In this document: piece after piece, positions 8,579 to 17,745 of the stretch
How the letters are laid out: each line of letters begins with the position of its first letter
Numbering within the stretch: the stretch's first letter is position 1
Origin: Duganella lactea
GTDB taxonomy: Bacteria > Pseudomonadota > Gammaproteobacteria > Burkholderiales > Burkholderiaceae_D
Direction: 5' to 3'
Assembly (NCBI RefSeq): GCF_009857505.1
Contig: NZ_WWCP01000008.1
Span: 1-64,000 of the forward strand
Length of the DNA: 64,000 nucleotides
Notes under the pieces: generated by a model
What the model saw: the letters and a program-made list of their open reading frames with translations, nothing else
What the model was told of the DNA's origin: nothing
Databases searched by the model: none
Program-made: the position numbers and the translations under genes

Positions 8579-8937
8579 TACCGATCATCGCCGATGCTGC
8601 GCGCTGGGGTGTAGCGGAAGCAGCGATCCTTTCCACGCGCAGTTGAAGGGCGGCGTTTTAATGATGAGCCGTCAGCCGGCTTGTTATTTCTCAAAGAGAA
8701 GCATTTCCGTCCGTGACACCATCGTAAACCTGTGCAGCCCGATGGTCGGATGCCCGTCTTGCGATGGACGTCACGATGGCAAAACGGCTGCTCTCCCACG
8801 AGTGCGAGTGAAGGATGCTGCGGCGCACCGACGCCGCGTGTGCGGGACGCTATCCCAAGCTCGCCGGCAGTTGCCTGGGCATTAGCGCCCGGCTGCAAAG
8901 CGCCCTGCCACGCGGATCACGATGCTAAGGAGCGATT
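8579..8937. other. 359-base gap without a recognisable gene
   Basis: No open frame here resembles a protein. The region holds only the ribosome binding site aaggag (8927-8932) of the VgrG gene. It may carry the promoter of the type VI island and may mark the island's left boundary, but I see no attachment site or repeat. Confidence 0.5.
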
Positions 8938-10878
8938 GTGGAAAGCGACAGCGACTTTTTCAGCTTTATGACTCTGGCCAAGGAACTGGTGACCGACAAC
9001 CGCCCGCTGCGGCTGCGGCTCGACCTGGCCGGCGGCGCCAACGACGACATGCTGCTGCCGCAGCGCGTCTACGGCGCCGAGACGATCTGCGGCGGTATTG
9101 AATACCGCGTGCTGTGCGTGTCCGGCAACGCCCAGCTACCGCTGAAGCAACTGATCGCCGTGTCGGCGGTGCTGGAATTCGTTACCGACCAGGGAGACTT
9201 GCGCAGCGTGTGCGGTATCGTCACCGAAGCCAGCTCGGGCGACAGTGACGGCGGCCTGGCCAGCTATCAGCTGGTGCTGCGCGACGCGCTGGCGATCCTG
9301 GAAAAGCGCAGCAACACGCGCGTGTTCCGCAACATGGACGAAATCGAAATCGTCCAGCGCATCCTCAACGAATGGCGGCATAAAAGCCCGGTGCTCGGCA
9401 TCTGCTTCAAGCACGAGACCGACGACGCCTTTCACGTGCGCACTTACCCCAAGCGCGAATTCACCATGCAGCACAACGAATCGGACGCCGCCTTCATCCG
9501 CCGCCTGCTGAAGCGGCGCGGCATCGGCTGGTACATTCGCGCCGACGGCGATGCCCACACGCTGGTGCTGTTCAACAACGCCGACAGCCTGCGCCGGAAC
9601 GCCGCCGGCACCATCCGCTATCACCGCGATAGCGCGACGGAGGAGCGCGACACCATCACCGCCTGGAGCGCGGTGCGCAGCCTGCAGCCCGGAACGGTAA
9701 CGCGCCACAGCTGGGACTACATGAACCCGCAGGGCCGGGACTTCATGCTGGTGGACGCCCGCAGCGGCATTAACCAGGGCGTCAATGGCAACGAGCTGGC
9801 CGCCACGCTGGACGACTACCAGATCCTGCCGCCGCACGCCGGCGACGACCACGAAGACTTGTTCCGCTTCGGACAGTTGCGCATGAGCCGGCACGACTAC
9901 GAATCGAAATGCTTCCATGGCGAAGGCAGCGGGCGCGACCTGTGCGCCGGCGAATACTTCACGCTGGCCGAGCACCCGGAAGTAGACCAGCATCCGCCGG
10001 AGGAGCGCGACTTCGTCGTCACCGCTTTGCAGGTAATGGCGCAGAATAACCTGCCCAAGGCGCTGGCCGCGCGCGTGGATGGCCTGTTCGCCCGCAGCCG
10101 CTGGATGCAAGGCGCCGCCGAGCAGCAGATGCAGCGCGAGGTGACGGACAAGGTGGCCAGCGGGCCGCTGCGTATGCACATCCAGTTCACCGCCGTGCGC
10201 CGCGGCGTAAAAATTGTCCCCGCCTTCGATCCGCGCGTAGATGTGCCGCAGGCGCAGATGCAAAGCGCGGTCGTCGTCGGACCGAAAGGCGAAGAAGTCC
10301 ACTGTGACCGACTGGGGCGCGTGAAAATCCGCTTCCCCGGCACTCGCCCGGAGGACCACGAAGAAGCCGCCGGCTCCGGCGCATCCGATACAGAAACCGA
10401 CTCCGCTTGGGTGCGTGTTGCCTCGAACTGGGCCGGCAACGGTCCCGGCGCATTTCAACAATGCGGCACCATCGGCCTGCCTCGTATCGGCACCGAAGTC
10501 CTGATAAATTTTCTGGGTGGAGATCCTGACAAACCTGTGATTGTTGGACAACTCTATAACCTGCAGGCGCATCCAGCTGCTTTAAGTCATCGGGGAGCTC
10601 TGCCAGAAAACCGCTATCTATCGGGAATCAAAAGTCGTGAAATAAATGGCAGTCGCACCAACCAGTTAAGGCTTGATGATACAAACGGGCAGATTAGCGC
10701 ACAGCTATCGAGCGATCACGCCAGTACCCAGCTGAACCTCGGCTTTATAACCGATCCAAGAAGAGGCGATGTAGCTGCCGCGAGAGGAGAGGGTGGCGAG
10801 CTAATTACGGCAGAGTCGATCGCAGTCAGAGCGCGAAACGGCAAGGGTTGGATCGATATCAAAGCGAAGCAATGTTAG
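8938..10878 (+). CDS. vgrG: Type VI secretion spike protein VgrG, short C-terminus
   Basis: The protein has 646 residues from GTG 8938 behind aaggag. The N-terminal gp27-like part begins DFFSFMTLAKELV and includes LKRRGIGWYIRADGDAHTLVLF. The gp5/OB-fold part has HCDRLGRVKIRFPG, then WVRVASNWAGNGPGAFQQ, and FLGGDPDKPVIVGQLYN. The DUF2345 region begins with LRLDDTNGQISAQLSSDHAS but ends after about 50 residues in ARNGKGWIDIKAKQC, whereas relatives usually continue for 150 or more. Codon use becomes AT-richer from about 10.5 kb. The truncated spike precedes a Tli4-like gene and a PAAR gene; no Tss core genes are in the window, so this is an orphan VgrG island. Confidence 0.92.
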   Translation: MESDSDFFSFMTLAKELVTDNRPLRLRLDLAGGANDDMLLPQRVYGAETICGGIEYRVLCVSGNAQLPLKQLIAVSAVLEFVTDQGDLRSVCGIVTEASSGDSDGGLASYQLVLRDALAILEKRSNTRVFRNMDEIEIVQRILNEWRHKSPVLGICFKHETDDAFHVRTYPKREFTMQHNESDAAFIRRLLKRRGIGWYIRADGDAHTLVLFNNADSLRRNAAGTIRYHRDSATEERDTITAWSAVRSLQPGTVTRHSWDYMNPQGRDFMLVDARSGINQGVNGNELAATLDDYQILPPHAGDDHEDLFRFGQLRMSRHDYESKCFHGEGSGRDLCAGEYFTLAEHPEVDQHPPEERDFVVTALQVMAQNNLPKALAARVDGLFARSRWMQGAAEQQMQREVTDKVASGPLRMHIQFTAVRRGVKIVPAFDPRVDVPQAQMQSAVVVGPKGEEVHCDRLGRVKIRFPGTRPEDHEEAAGSGASDTETDSAWVRVASNWAGNGPGAFQQCGTIGLPRIGTEVLINFLGGDPDKPVIVGQLYNLQAHPAALSHRGALPENRYLSGIKSREINGSRTNQLRLDDTNGQISAQLSSDHASTQLNLGFITDPRRGDVAAARGEGGELITAESIAVRARNGKGWIDIKAKQC

Positions 10879-10921
10879 CGCTGACTCAGCATCTCATCGT
10901 AAAGCTTCTTCAGTCAGTTAT

Positions 10922-11959
10922 ATGAAAATTCTTCAACTAACGATAATTTGCCTCGCCGTTCTCGGCGCATGTGTGTGGGCCGCTCTCGGCATGAATTTAC
11001 AGACTAAGGTGTTCAACATGGAAGAGCAAATCAAAACTGTGCCCTTGAAACCTGTCTGCCTTGGGCGATTTGTTCTGGAGGTGCCTACGCAAGCGGTGGT
11101 GACCTACCGTCGAGCCAATGTGGCTGGCTGGGCGATTGCAACTACGGTAGAAACTAATGAGGAATTCGAGGCAAGAATTCGTCAGAAGGAAGAGCTGCTT
11201 GCTTCCAAGCGAAACCAGCGCGATGGTGTTTCACTTGAGTTGGCGCACAAGGTCAAGACTGATCACTTAATAGGGAAAATATTTCTTTATGGCCGAACAT
11301 GGATCGGTCTGATGAGAGGAGGAAAAGAGGTGATGACGGAGTCGGTATCGATTGATGCCTTGGTCAGAGCCGGTGGCGTCTCCTATGATTTTACGGCGGA
11401 ACTACGGGAACCAGAAGAGATCCAACGATTGGAAAAATTGCTGCAGCAGCTTCAACCAGTGCATGAAGGAGAAGTTCCCACGAGTGCTGGTTTTTGCTTT
11501 GATCGAGGGATTCTTCGGGACCCGATAACGATCAATGATCATGAACACGTTTCGCTTTTCTGGGGGACGTTAGAGCAGCCTGATCTGGCCGCCTCGTTAA
11601 GCAGTTTTGCCGGCGCTAATGCGGGTAGAACGCTGTTACAGCGACATGCTTCCAACGACATACTGCAGGAGTATGCGTCACATTTTCATGATCTACGCAT
11701 CGGCTCGCGAGTGATCAATGGCCTTCCTGGTGAAGAGATTCTTCAACGAGTGGATGAACTCAATGGTGTGAAGCTACAGGACTTTAGATGGGAATCAATT
11801 ACTGATGAAGGAGATGTTTTCCTGCCCAAGCTAACTTTAGAGCTGACCACTGGCTTTGGTAAGCCGGGGAAACCGGTGAATTCGAGTTTGTCCGATGCGG
11901 AGGCGCTGGCCTTGTGGGACCAGATATCGTCAAGTTTGCGTCGTCGCCCAGTGCGTTAA
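10922..11959 (+). CDS. Putative lipoprotein resembling T6SS immunity protein Tli4
   Basis: The 345-residue product starts with MKILQLTIICLAVLGACVWAA, which fits a lipoprotein signal with lipobox LGAC and would place it in the periplasm. After about residue 40 it has PVCLGRFVLEVPTQAVVTYR, the pattern I associate with the N-terminal domain of Tli4 immunity proteins, which protect against periplasmic Tle4 lipases. The C-terminal half (about residues 185-335), with AGFCFDRGILRD and LPGEEILQR, is compatible with the Tli4 C-terminal domain. Assignment is from memory of the family. The gene is markedly AT-richer than the surroundings, suggesting recent transfer. It lies between vgrG and the PAAR gene, but no lipase effector gene is present. 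Confidence 0.6.
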   Translation: MKILQLTIICLAVLGACVWAALGMNLQTKVFNMEEQIKTVPLKPVCLGRFVLEVPTQAVVTYRRANVAGWAIATTVETNEEFEARIRQKEELLASKRNQRDGVSLELAHKVKTDHLIGKIFLYGRTWIGLMRGGKEVMTESVSIDALVRAGGVSYDFTAELREPEEIQRLEKLLQQLQPVHEGEVPTSAGFCFDRGILRDPITINDHEHVSLFWGTLEQPDLAASLSSFAGANAGRTLLQRHASNDILQEYASHFHDLRIGSRVINGLPGEEILQRVDELNGVKLQDFRWESITDEGDVFLPKLTLELTTGFGKPGKPVNSSLSDAEALALWDQISSSLRRRPVR

Positions 11960-12011
11960 TTCATACGAACTATGGTGCCGCTGCCGTGAACTGTCCAAAA
12001 GAGGAATACAA

Positions 12012-12278
12012 ATGAAGAATGTCATCAGGATCGGCGACCCAACCTCACACGGCGGTAAGGTTGTTGAAAGCGGCGCCCCGCATTTCACCGTCAGCGGAAA
12101 GCCTGTCGCCTTGATCGGCGACAAGTGTATTTGCCCGATGACCGGGCATCAGAACTGCACGATCGCCAGCGGCAACGCCAAGCATCAGATCAACGGCAAG
12201 GCGGTAGCCTATGATGGGGACAAGACCAGCTGTGGTGCCGACTTGATCTCGACGATTGGCACGTTCTCATCGTCATAG
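12012..12278 (+). CDS. PAAR-domain spike-tip protein
   Basis: This 88-residue protein consists of one PAAR domain: MKNVIRIGDPTSHGGKV, FTVSGKPVALIGDKCICP, and AVAYDGDKTSCGADLIST, with the His/Cys residues expected for the zinc site at the tip. ATG 12012 is supported by gagga at 12001-12005. PAAR proteins cap the VgrG trimer and can carry effectors; this one has no extension. It ends the type VI island; the next gene is convergent. Confidence 0.9.
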   Translation: MKNVIRIGDPTSHGGKVVESGAPHFTVSGKPVALIGDKCICPMTGHQNCTIASGNAKHQINGKAVAYDGDKTSCGADLISTIGTFSSS

Positions 12279-12337
12279 CCCAAGGCCATCCAGTCCTTCG
12301 TTTGTGGTGATGCAATTCTTGAGTTTCCATGCGGATG

Positions 12338-13495
12338 CTAGCGCACCAGCGCCTTTTGCACGCGCCACGATAGCGGCAGTGTCAACAGCAGCAACCCCGC
12401 CAGCGCGCACAACGCCACCGACACGCCCATCACATCGCCGAGCCGTCCGAACAGCACCGGCGACAGCGCGCCCGCGCCGATGGTGCCGGTGTAAAACCAC
12501 GCAAACGCCTGTTCATGCTTGCCGGCCGCCGCCAACTCCGGCACCACGCCATACAGCACCGATGAGGTGCCGTTCAACGCCAGCCCCAGCAAAGGCAGCA
12601 TGATCATCACGCCGCTCAACGGCAACCACACCGCCAGCAGGATGCACAGCGACGTCAGCGACTCGGTCGCCCACACGGTCTTCATCATGCCGATGCGCGC
12701 ACCCAGATAGCCGCAGAACAGTTTGCCAAACGCGCCGCCGACAAACAGCAGCGACAAGGCGATGCCGATGCCGGCCGTGCCGGCGCCCTTGTTTCGCAAC
12801 AAGAAGGGCAGGAAGGTCAGGAAACCCATGCGCACCGCGCTGTCCAGCGTGCCGGTTGCCAGCAGCGCGCGCAGGCCGCCGACGGAGCCTTCGCCATGCG
12901 ACACCGGCTTGGCCTTCGCGCGTCCGGCCGTGGCATGCGACGGCAGCAGCCACCACAGCAATGCGGCCGCCGCCAGCCCCAGCACACCAATCAGCATCAC
13001 GCTGGTCTGCCAGCTGACCCCCACCAGCAACAAGCCCACCGCGCCGGGGATCAAAGTCTTGCCGATATCGCCGGCAAAGTTGTACTGCGACAGCGCTTCC
13101 TTGACGCCGCCGCCGGCCGCATACGCATCCGTCACCAGCGACGACGCCAGCGGGTGTTGCGTGCTGGCGCCCAGGCCGCCCAGCATCAGCGCGACCAGCA
13201 GCATCGGCAAGCCGCCGGCCATGCCGGCGATCAGGTAGGCGACGCCGGCCAGCGCCGTGCCGCCGATCAGCATGCGCTCGCGTCCCCAGCGCCGCGCCAG
13301 CCGGCTGGCCAGCAGCTGGAAGCTGGCCATCACGCCGGAATACGACGCGCGCAGCAGGCCGATCATCGCGTAGCTGATGGCGAATTGCGTCTGCCAGATC
13401 GGTAGCAAAACATAAATGAGATCGGTGAGGCCGTCATGCACGGCATGCGCACCGCTGGCGGCGAAGAGGGCACGTCGACGAGCTGAAGTAGTCAT
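12338..13495 (-). CDS. MFS transporter, fosmidomycin-resistance (FSR)-like
   Basis: The 385-residue protein has about twelve hydrophobic segments. The N-terminal SGAHAVHDGLTDLIYVLLPI followed by FQLLASRLARRWGRERML, and the later LGASTQHPLASSLVTDAYA, match the FSR-type subgroup of drug-exporting MFS proteins. ATG 13495 is preferred; ATG 13510 is also possible. The gene is a single unit between the PAAR gene (convergent) and groEL (upstream, same strand, separated by the groESL terminator). The substrate is unknown. Confidence 0.8.
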   Translation of the reverse strand: MTTSARRRALFAASGAHAVHDGLTDLIYVLLPIWQTQFAISYAMIGLLRASYSGVMASFQLLASRLARRWGRERMLIGGTALAGVAYLIAGMAGGLPMLLVALMLGGLGASTQHPLASSLVTDAYAAGGGVKEALSQYNFAGDIGKTLIPGAVGLLLVGVSWQTSVMLIGVLGLAAAALLWWLLPSHATAGRAKAKPVSHGEGSVGGLRALLATGTLDSAVRMGFLTFLPFLLRNKGAGTAGIGIALSLLFVGGAFGKLFCGYLGARIGMMKTVWATESLTSLCILLAVWLPLSGVMIMLPLLGLALNGTSSVLYGVVPELAAAGKHEQAFAWFYTGTIGAGALSPVLFGRLGDVMGVSVALCALAGLLLLTLPLSWRVQKALVR

Positions 13496-13510
13496 CCGTC
13501 GAGTGTACAA

Positions 13511-13547
13511 GAAAAAAGCCCGCGTCGCCGAAGCGGCTGCGGGCTTT
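13511..13547 (-). terminator. Rho-independent terminator of groESL
   Basis: On the minus strand, aaagcccgc and gcgggcttt form a 9-bp stem with a GC-rich loop, followed by a run of T. It lies 32 bases after the groEL stop and just before the next minus-strand gene. Confidence 0.85.
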
Positions 13548-13578
13548 GATAGCAGGCCAGGTTGGCCGGCCGGCAGAA

Positions 13579-15258
<1,680 letters not shown>

Positions 15259-15274
15259 TCAGTTCAGCCAAGTA

Positions 15275-15565
15275 TTACTTGACGACGATCGCCATGATGT
15301 CTTCTTCGCGCATGACCATCAGTTCCTGGCCATCGACCTTGACGGTCTGGCCGGCGTATTTGCCGAACAGGACGCGGTCGCCTACTTTGACATCCAGGGG
15401 ACGCACTTTGCCGTCTTCCAGGATCTTGCCATTGCCAACCGCCAGGACTTCGCCTTGGTCTGGTTTTTCAGCGGCCGCATCAGGGATGATCAGGCCGGAC
15501 GCAGTTTTGGTTTCCTGGTCGAGGCGTTTGACGATTACGCGATCGTTCAAAGGGCGAAGGTTCAT
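15275..15565 (-). CDS. groES: Co-chaperonin GroES
   Basis: This 96-residue protein caps GroEL. It starts [20 protein letters not shown], has the mobile loop [12 protein letters not shown] and ends [12 protein letters not shown], full length for the family. The ATG is preceded by aaggag on the minus strand. It is the first gene of the heat-shock operon, with a CIRCE box and a leader hairpin upstream. Confidence 0.99.
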   Translation of the reverse strand: MNLRPLNDRVIVKRLDQETKTASGLIIPDAAAEKPDQGEVLAVGNGKILEDGKVRPLDVKVGDRVLFGKYAGQTVKVDGQELMVMREEDIMAIVVK

Positions 15566-15603
15566 TCAAAACTCCTTAATTTTTAACAATGGTACAGTTG
15601 GTT

Positions 15604-15628
15604 GTCGAAGCAATCAGATTGCTTCGAC
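15604..15628 (-). repeat. Perfect 12-bp palindrome in the groES leader
   Basis: The arms gtcgaagcaatc (15604-15615) and gattgcttcgac (15617-15628) are perfectly complementary with a single central base. They lie between the CIRCE box and the groES start, so they would fall in the 5' leader of the groESL mRNA. It could be a stabilising leader hairpin or a second operator; no T-run follows, so it is not a terminator. Confidence 0.6.
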
Positions 15629-15649
15629 GGAAATTTAACCGATGGATTG

Positions 15650-15676
15650 TTAGCACTCCATCGCATCGAGTGCTAA
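15650..15676 (-). promoter_or_regulatory. CIRCE element (HrcA operator)
   Basis: ttagcactc (15650-15658), nine bases, then gagtgctaa (15668-15676) is an exact match to the CIRCE consensus TTAGCACTC-N9-GAGTGCTAA. HrcA binds this element to repress groESL until heat shock. The hrcA gene itself is not in the window. Confidence 0.97.
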
Positions 15677-15752
15677 TTATAGGGACGACCTTGGTCCATT
15701 TCAAGGCGTGCGAGCTTGAGTATCATCAAAAAAGCCAGAAAATAGTATCGAT

Positions 15753-16517
15753 ATGACTACAACGCCTGTTCCGCACCGGGAATTTGACCCACCTGAGGCG
15801 TTGCGCGGCGCCATCCGGTGTTTCGGGCACACGCGCCGGGAATGTGACGGAACACGCTTTGAGATCATTCCGGACGGTTATGCGGAGATTGTCTTCCACT
15901 TCGGCGGATGTTGTCTGGATGGTAAGCCGCTGCCGTCGCCGTTTTTGATGGGGCAGCTCAACCAGCCGCTGGCGCTGACCACCGCCGGACCGCTGGAGGT
16001 GATCGGCGTGCGCTGCTATCCGTGGACGGTGTTTGACGTGCTCGGATTGCCGCCGGGCAGGGACGGCCTGCGCGTGTTCGAGCATCCGGTGGCGCGGCTG
16101 CAGGGCGCTTTGCAGGCTTGCGTGGCGGCCGGGCGCATCGAGGATGCGGTGGCGCTGTTGGCGCGATATTTTCTGCATGCGCGACCGGCGGCGGTGGACG
16201 GCACGGTCTTCAAAGCCGGCGTGGCGATGCTGGAGGCGCGCGGCGCGCTGGCTGTCAGCGCGGTGGCCGCCGCCGCGCATGCGACCGTGCGCACGCTGGA
16301 GCGCAAGTTCAAACAGTCGTCCGGCCACACGGTGAAGGATGTGGCCGGCCTGATGCGCTTCGAGCAGGCGCGCAACCGTTTGTGGGCGGAACCGCGAACC
16401 AGCCTGGCCGCGCTGGCGCAAGCACTGGGCTACACCGACCAATCGCATTTGAGCCGTGAGTTCAAGCGCTACAGCGGCATGACGCCGGCGGCGTTCGCGC
16501 GCAAGCGTCGCCCTTAA
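15753..16517 (+). CDS. AraC-family transcriptional regulator
   Basis: The 254-residue protein has an N-terminal sensing domain (about residues 10-120, with FEIIPDGYAEIVFHFGG, the DUF6597-type pattern) and a C-terminal double helix-turn-helix of the AraC type (about residues 165-250). LSREFKRYSGMTPAAFARKR is the family signature. It starts 76 bases from the CIRCE box, divergent from groES. The FAD monooxygenase gene follows 52 bases downstream on the same strand and may be its target. Confidence 0.88.
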   Translation: MTTTPVPHREFDPPEALRGAIRCFGHTRRECDGTRFEIIPDGYAEIVFHFGGCCLDGKPLPSPFLMGQLNQPLALTTAGPLEVIGVRCYPWTVFDVLGLPPGRDGLRVFEHPVARLQGALQACVAAGRIEDAVALLARYFLHARPAAVDGTVFKAGVAMLEARGALAVSAVAAAAHATVRTLERKFKQSSGHTVKDVAGLMRFEQARNRLWAEPRTSLAALAQALGYTDQSHLSREFKRYSGMTPAAFARKRRP

Positions 16518-16569
16518 TTTGTCGCGTTTATACAAGCCGCGCCGCGCCATCGTCCATAGACTGGCGGGC

Positions 16570-17745
16570 ATGGATACTACTTATGATGTGATTATTTCAG
16601 GCGCCGGCCCGGTCGGCTTGTTTCTGGCTTGCGAGCTGGCGTCGGCTGAATGTTCGGTGCTGGTGCTGGAGCAGGCGGAAGATCCGCATTCGCCGTTGAA
16701 GCAAATGCCGTTTGGTCTGCGCGGTTTGTCGGCGCCGACCATCGCGGCCTTTGAGCGGCGCGGTCTGCTCGATCAGTTGGAAACGTCGAAGCGCGTCAAG
16801 CAGGCGGGGAGTCATGTGGCGTCCGCGCAGGCGGGGCACTTCGCCGGCCTTCCGTTCTTTTATGGCGATATCGATAGCGCGGGATGGCCCTCGCCAGCCA
16901 GCCTGCTATCCGAGATGGCGGAGACGGAGGCCGTGCTGACGCGCCGCGCCTTGTCGCTCGGCGTTGAGATAGTGCGCGGTGTCGCCGTAAGCGGCGTTGA
17001 GCAGGATGCGCACGGCGTCCTGGTGCAAGCCGGCGAGCGTGCTTTTGCTAGCCGCTGGCTGGTGGGCTGCGACGGTGCGCGCAGCGTGGTGCGCAAAGCG
17101 GGCGGCTTTGAATTCGCCGGCACGGAGCCGGAGTTCACCGGCTACACGATGCAGGTCGACATAGCGGATGCCGAGCGGCTCCAGCCGGGGCGCGTCATGA
17201 CGCCGGCCGGCATGTACGTGCAGTCGCAGCCGGGCTACTTTGCCGTGCAGGATTTTGACGGCGGCGCGTTTCATCAGACCGGCCAGCCGGTCACGCTGGC
17301 GCAGGCGCAGGCGGTGCTGCGGCGTATCTCGCAGACCGAGGTGACGATCACCGCGCTGCATGCCGCCACCACTTGGAGCGACCGCGCGCGTCAGGTGACC
17401 AGCTATCGCAACGGGCGCATTCTGCTGGCGGGTGACGCCGCGCATATCCACTCGCCGCTGGGCGGGCAGGGGTTAAACCTCGGCATTGGGGATGCGGTGG
17501 ATCTGGGCTGGAAGCTGGCGGTCACGCTACGCGGCGATGCGCCGGAAGGGCTGCTGGATACCTATCACGCCGAACGGCATCCGATCGGCGCCCAAGTGCT
17601 GGACTGGTCGCGCGCGCAGGTGGCCATTATGCGCCCCACGCCGGAGGCGCGGGCGCTGCGGGCGATCTTCGGTGATTTGCTGAAGACACGCGACGGCGCG
17701 ACTTACATCGCCGGTCGCGTGTGGGGTATCGCGGCTAAGGATTGA
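16570..17745 (+). CDS. FAD-dependent aromatic monooxygenase (PheA/TfdB family)
   Basis: This 391-residue flavoprotein has the three motifs of group A hydroxylases: dinucleotide-binding DVIISGAGPVGLFLA at the N-terminus, the DG motif in VGCDGARSVVRKAGG, and the FAD ribityl-binding GD motif in ILLAGDAAHIHSPLGGQG. ATG 16570 is chosen because it puts GAGPVG near residue 12; 51 bases of open frame before it look noncoding. It probably uses NAD(P)H and oxygen to hydroxylate a small aromatic or polyketide-like substrate, unknown here. It follows the AraC regulator and its 3' end overlaps the convergent GH35 gene by 11 bases. Confidence 0.85.
   Translation: MDTTYDVIISGAGPVGLFLACELASAECSVLVLEQAEDPHSPLKQMPFGLRGLSAPTIAAFERRGLLDQLETSKRVKQAGSHVASAQAGHFAGLPFFYGDIDSAGWPSPASLLSEMAETEAVLTRRALSLGVEIVRGVAVSGVEQDAHGVLVQAGERAFASRWLVGCDGARSVVRKAGGFEFAGTEPEFTGYTMQVDIADAERLQPGRVMTPAGMYVQSQPGYFAVQDFDGGAFHQTGQPVTLAQAQAVLRRISQTEVTITALHAATTWSDRARQVTSYRNGRILLAGDAAHIHSPLGGQGLNLGIGDAVDLGWKLAVTLRGDAPEGLLDTYHAERHPIGAQVLDWSRAQVAIMRPTPEARALRAIFGDLLKTRDGATYIAGRVWGIAAKD

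Noticed and set aside
8355..8971. Frames across the gap before vgrG
   Set aside because: They overlap the DUF7684-like gene or the vgrG start in other frames and show no family features.
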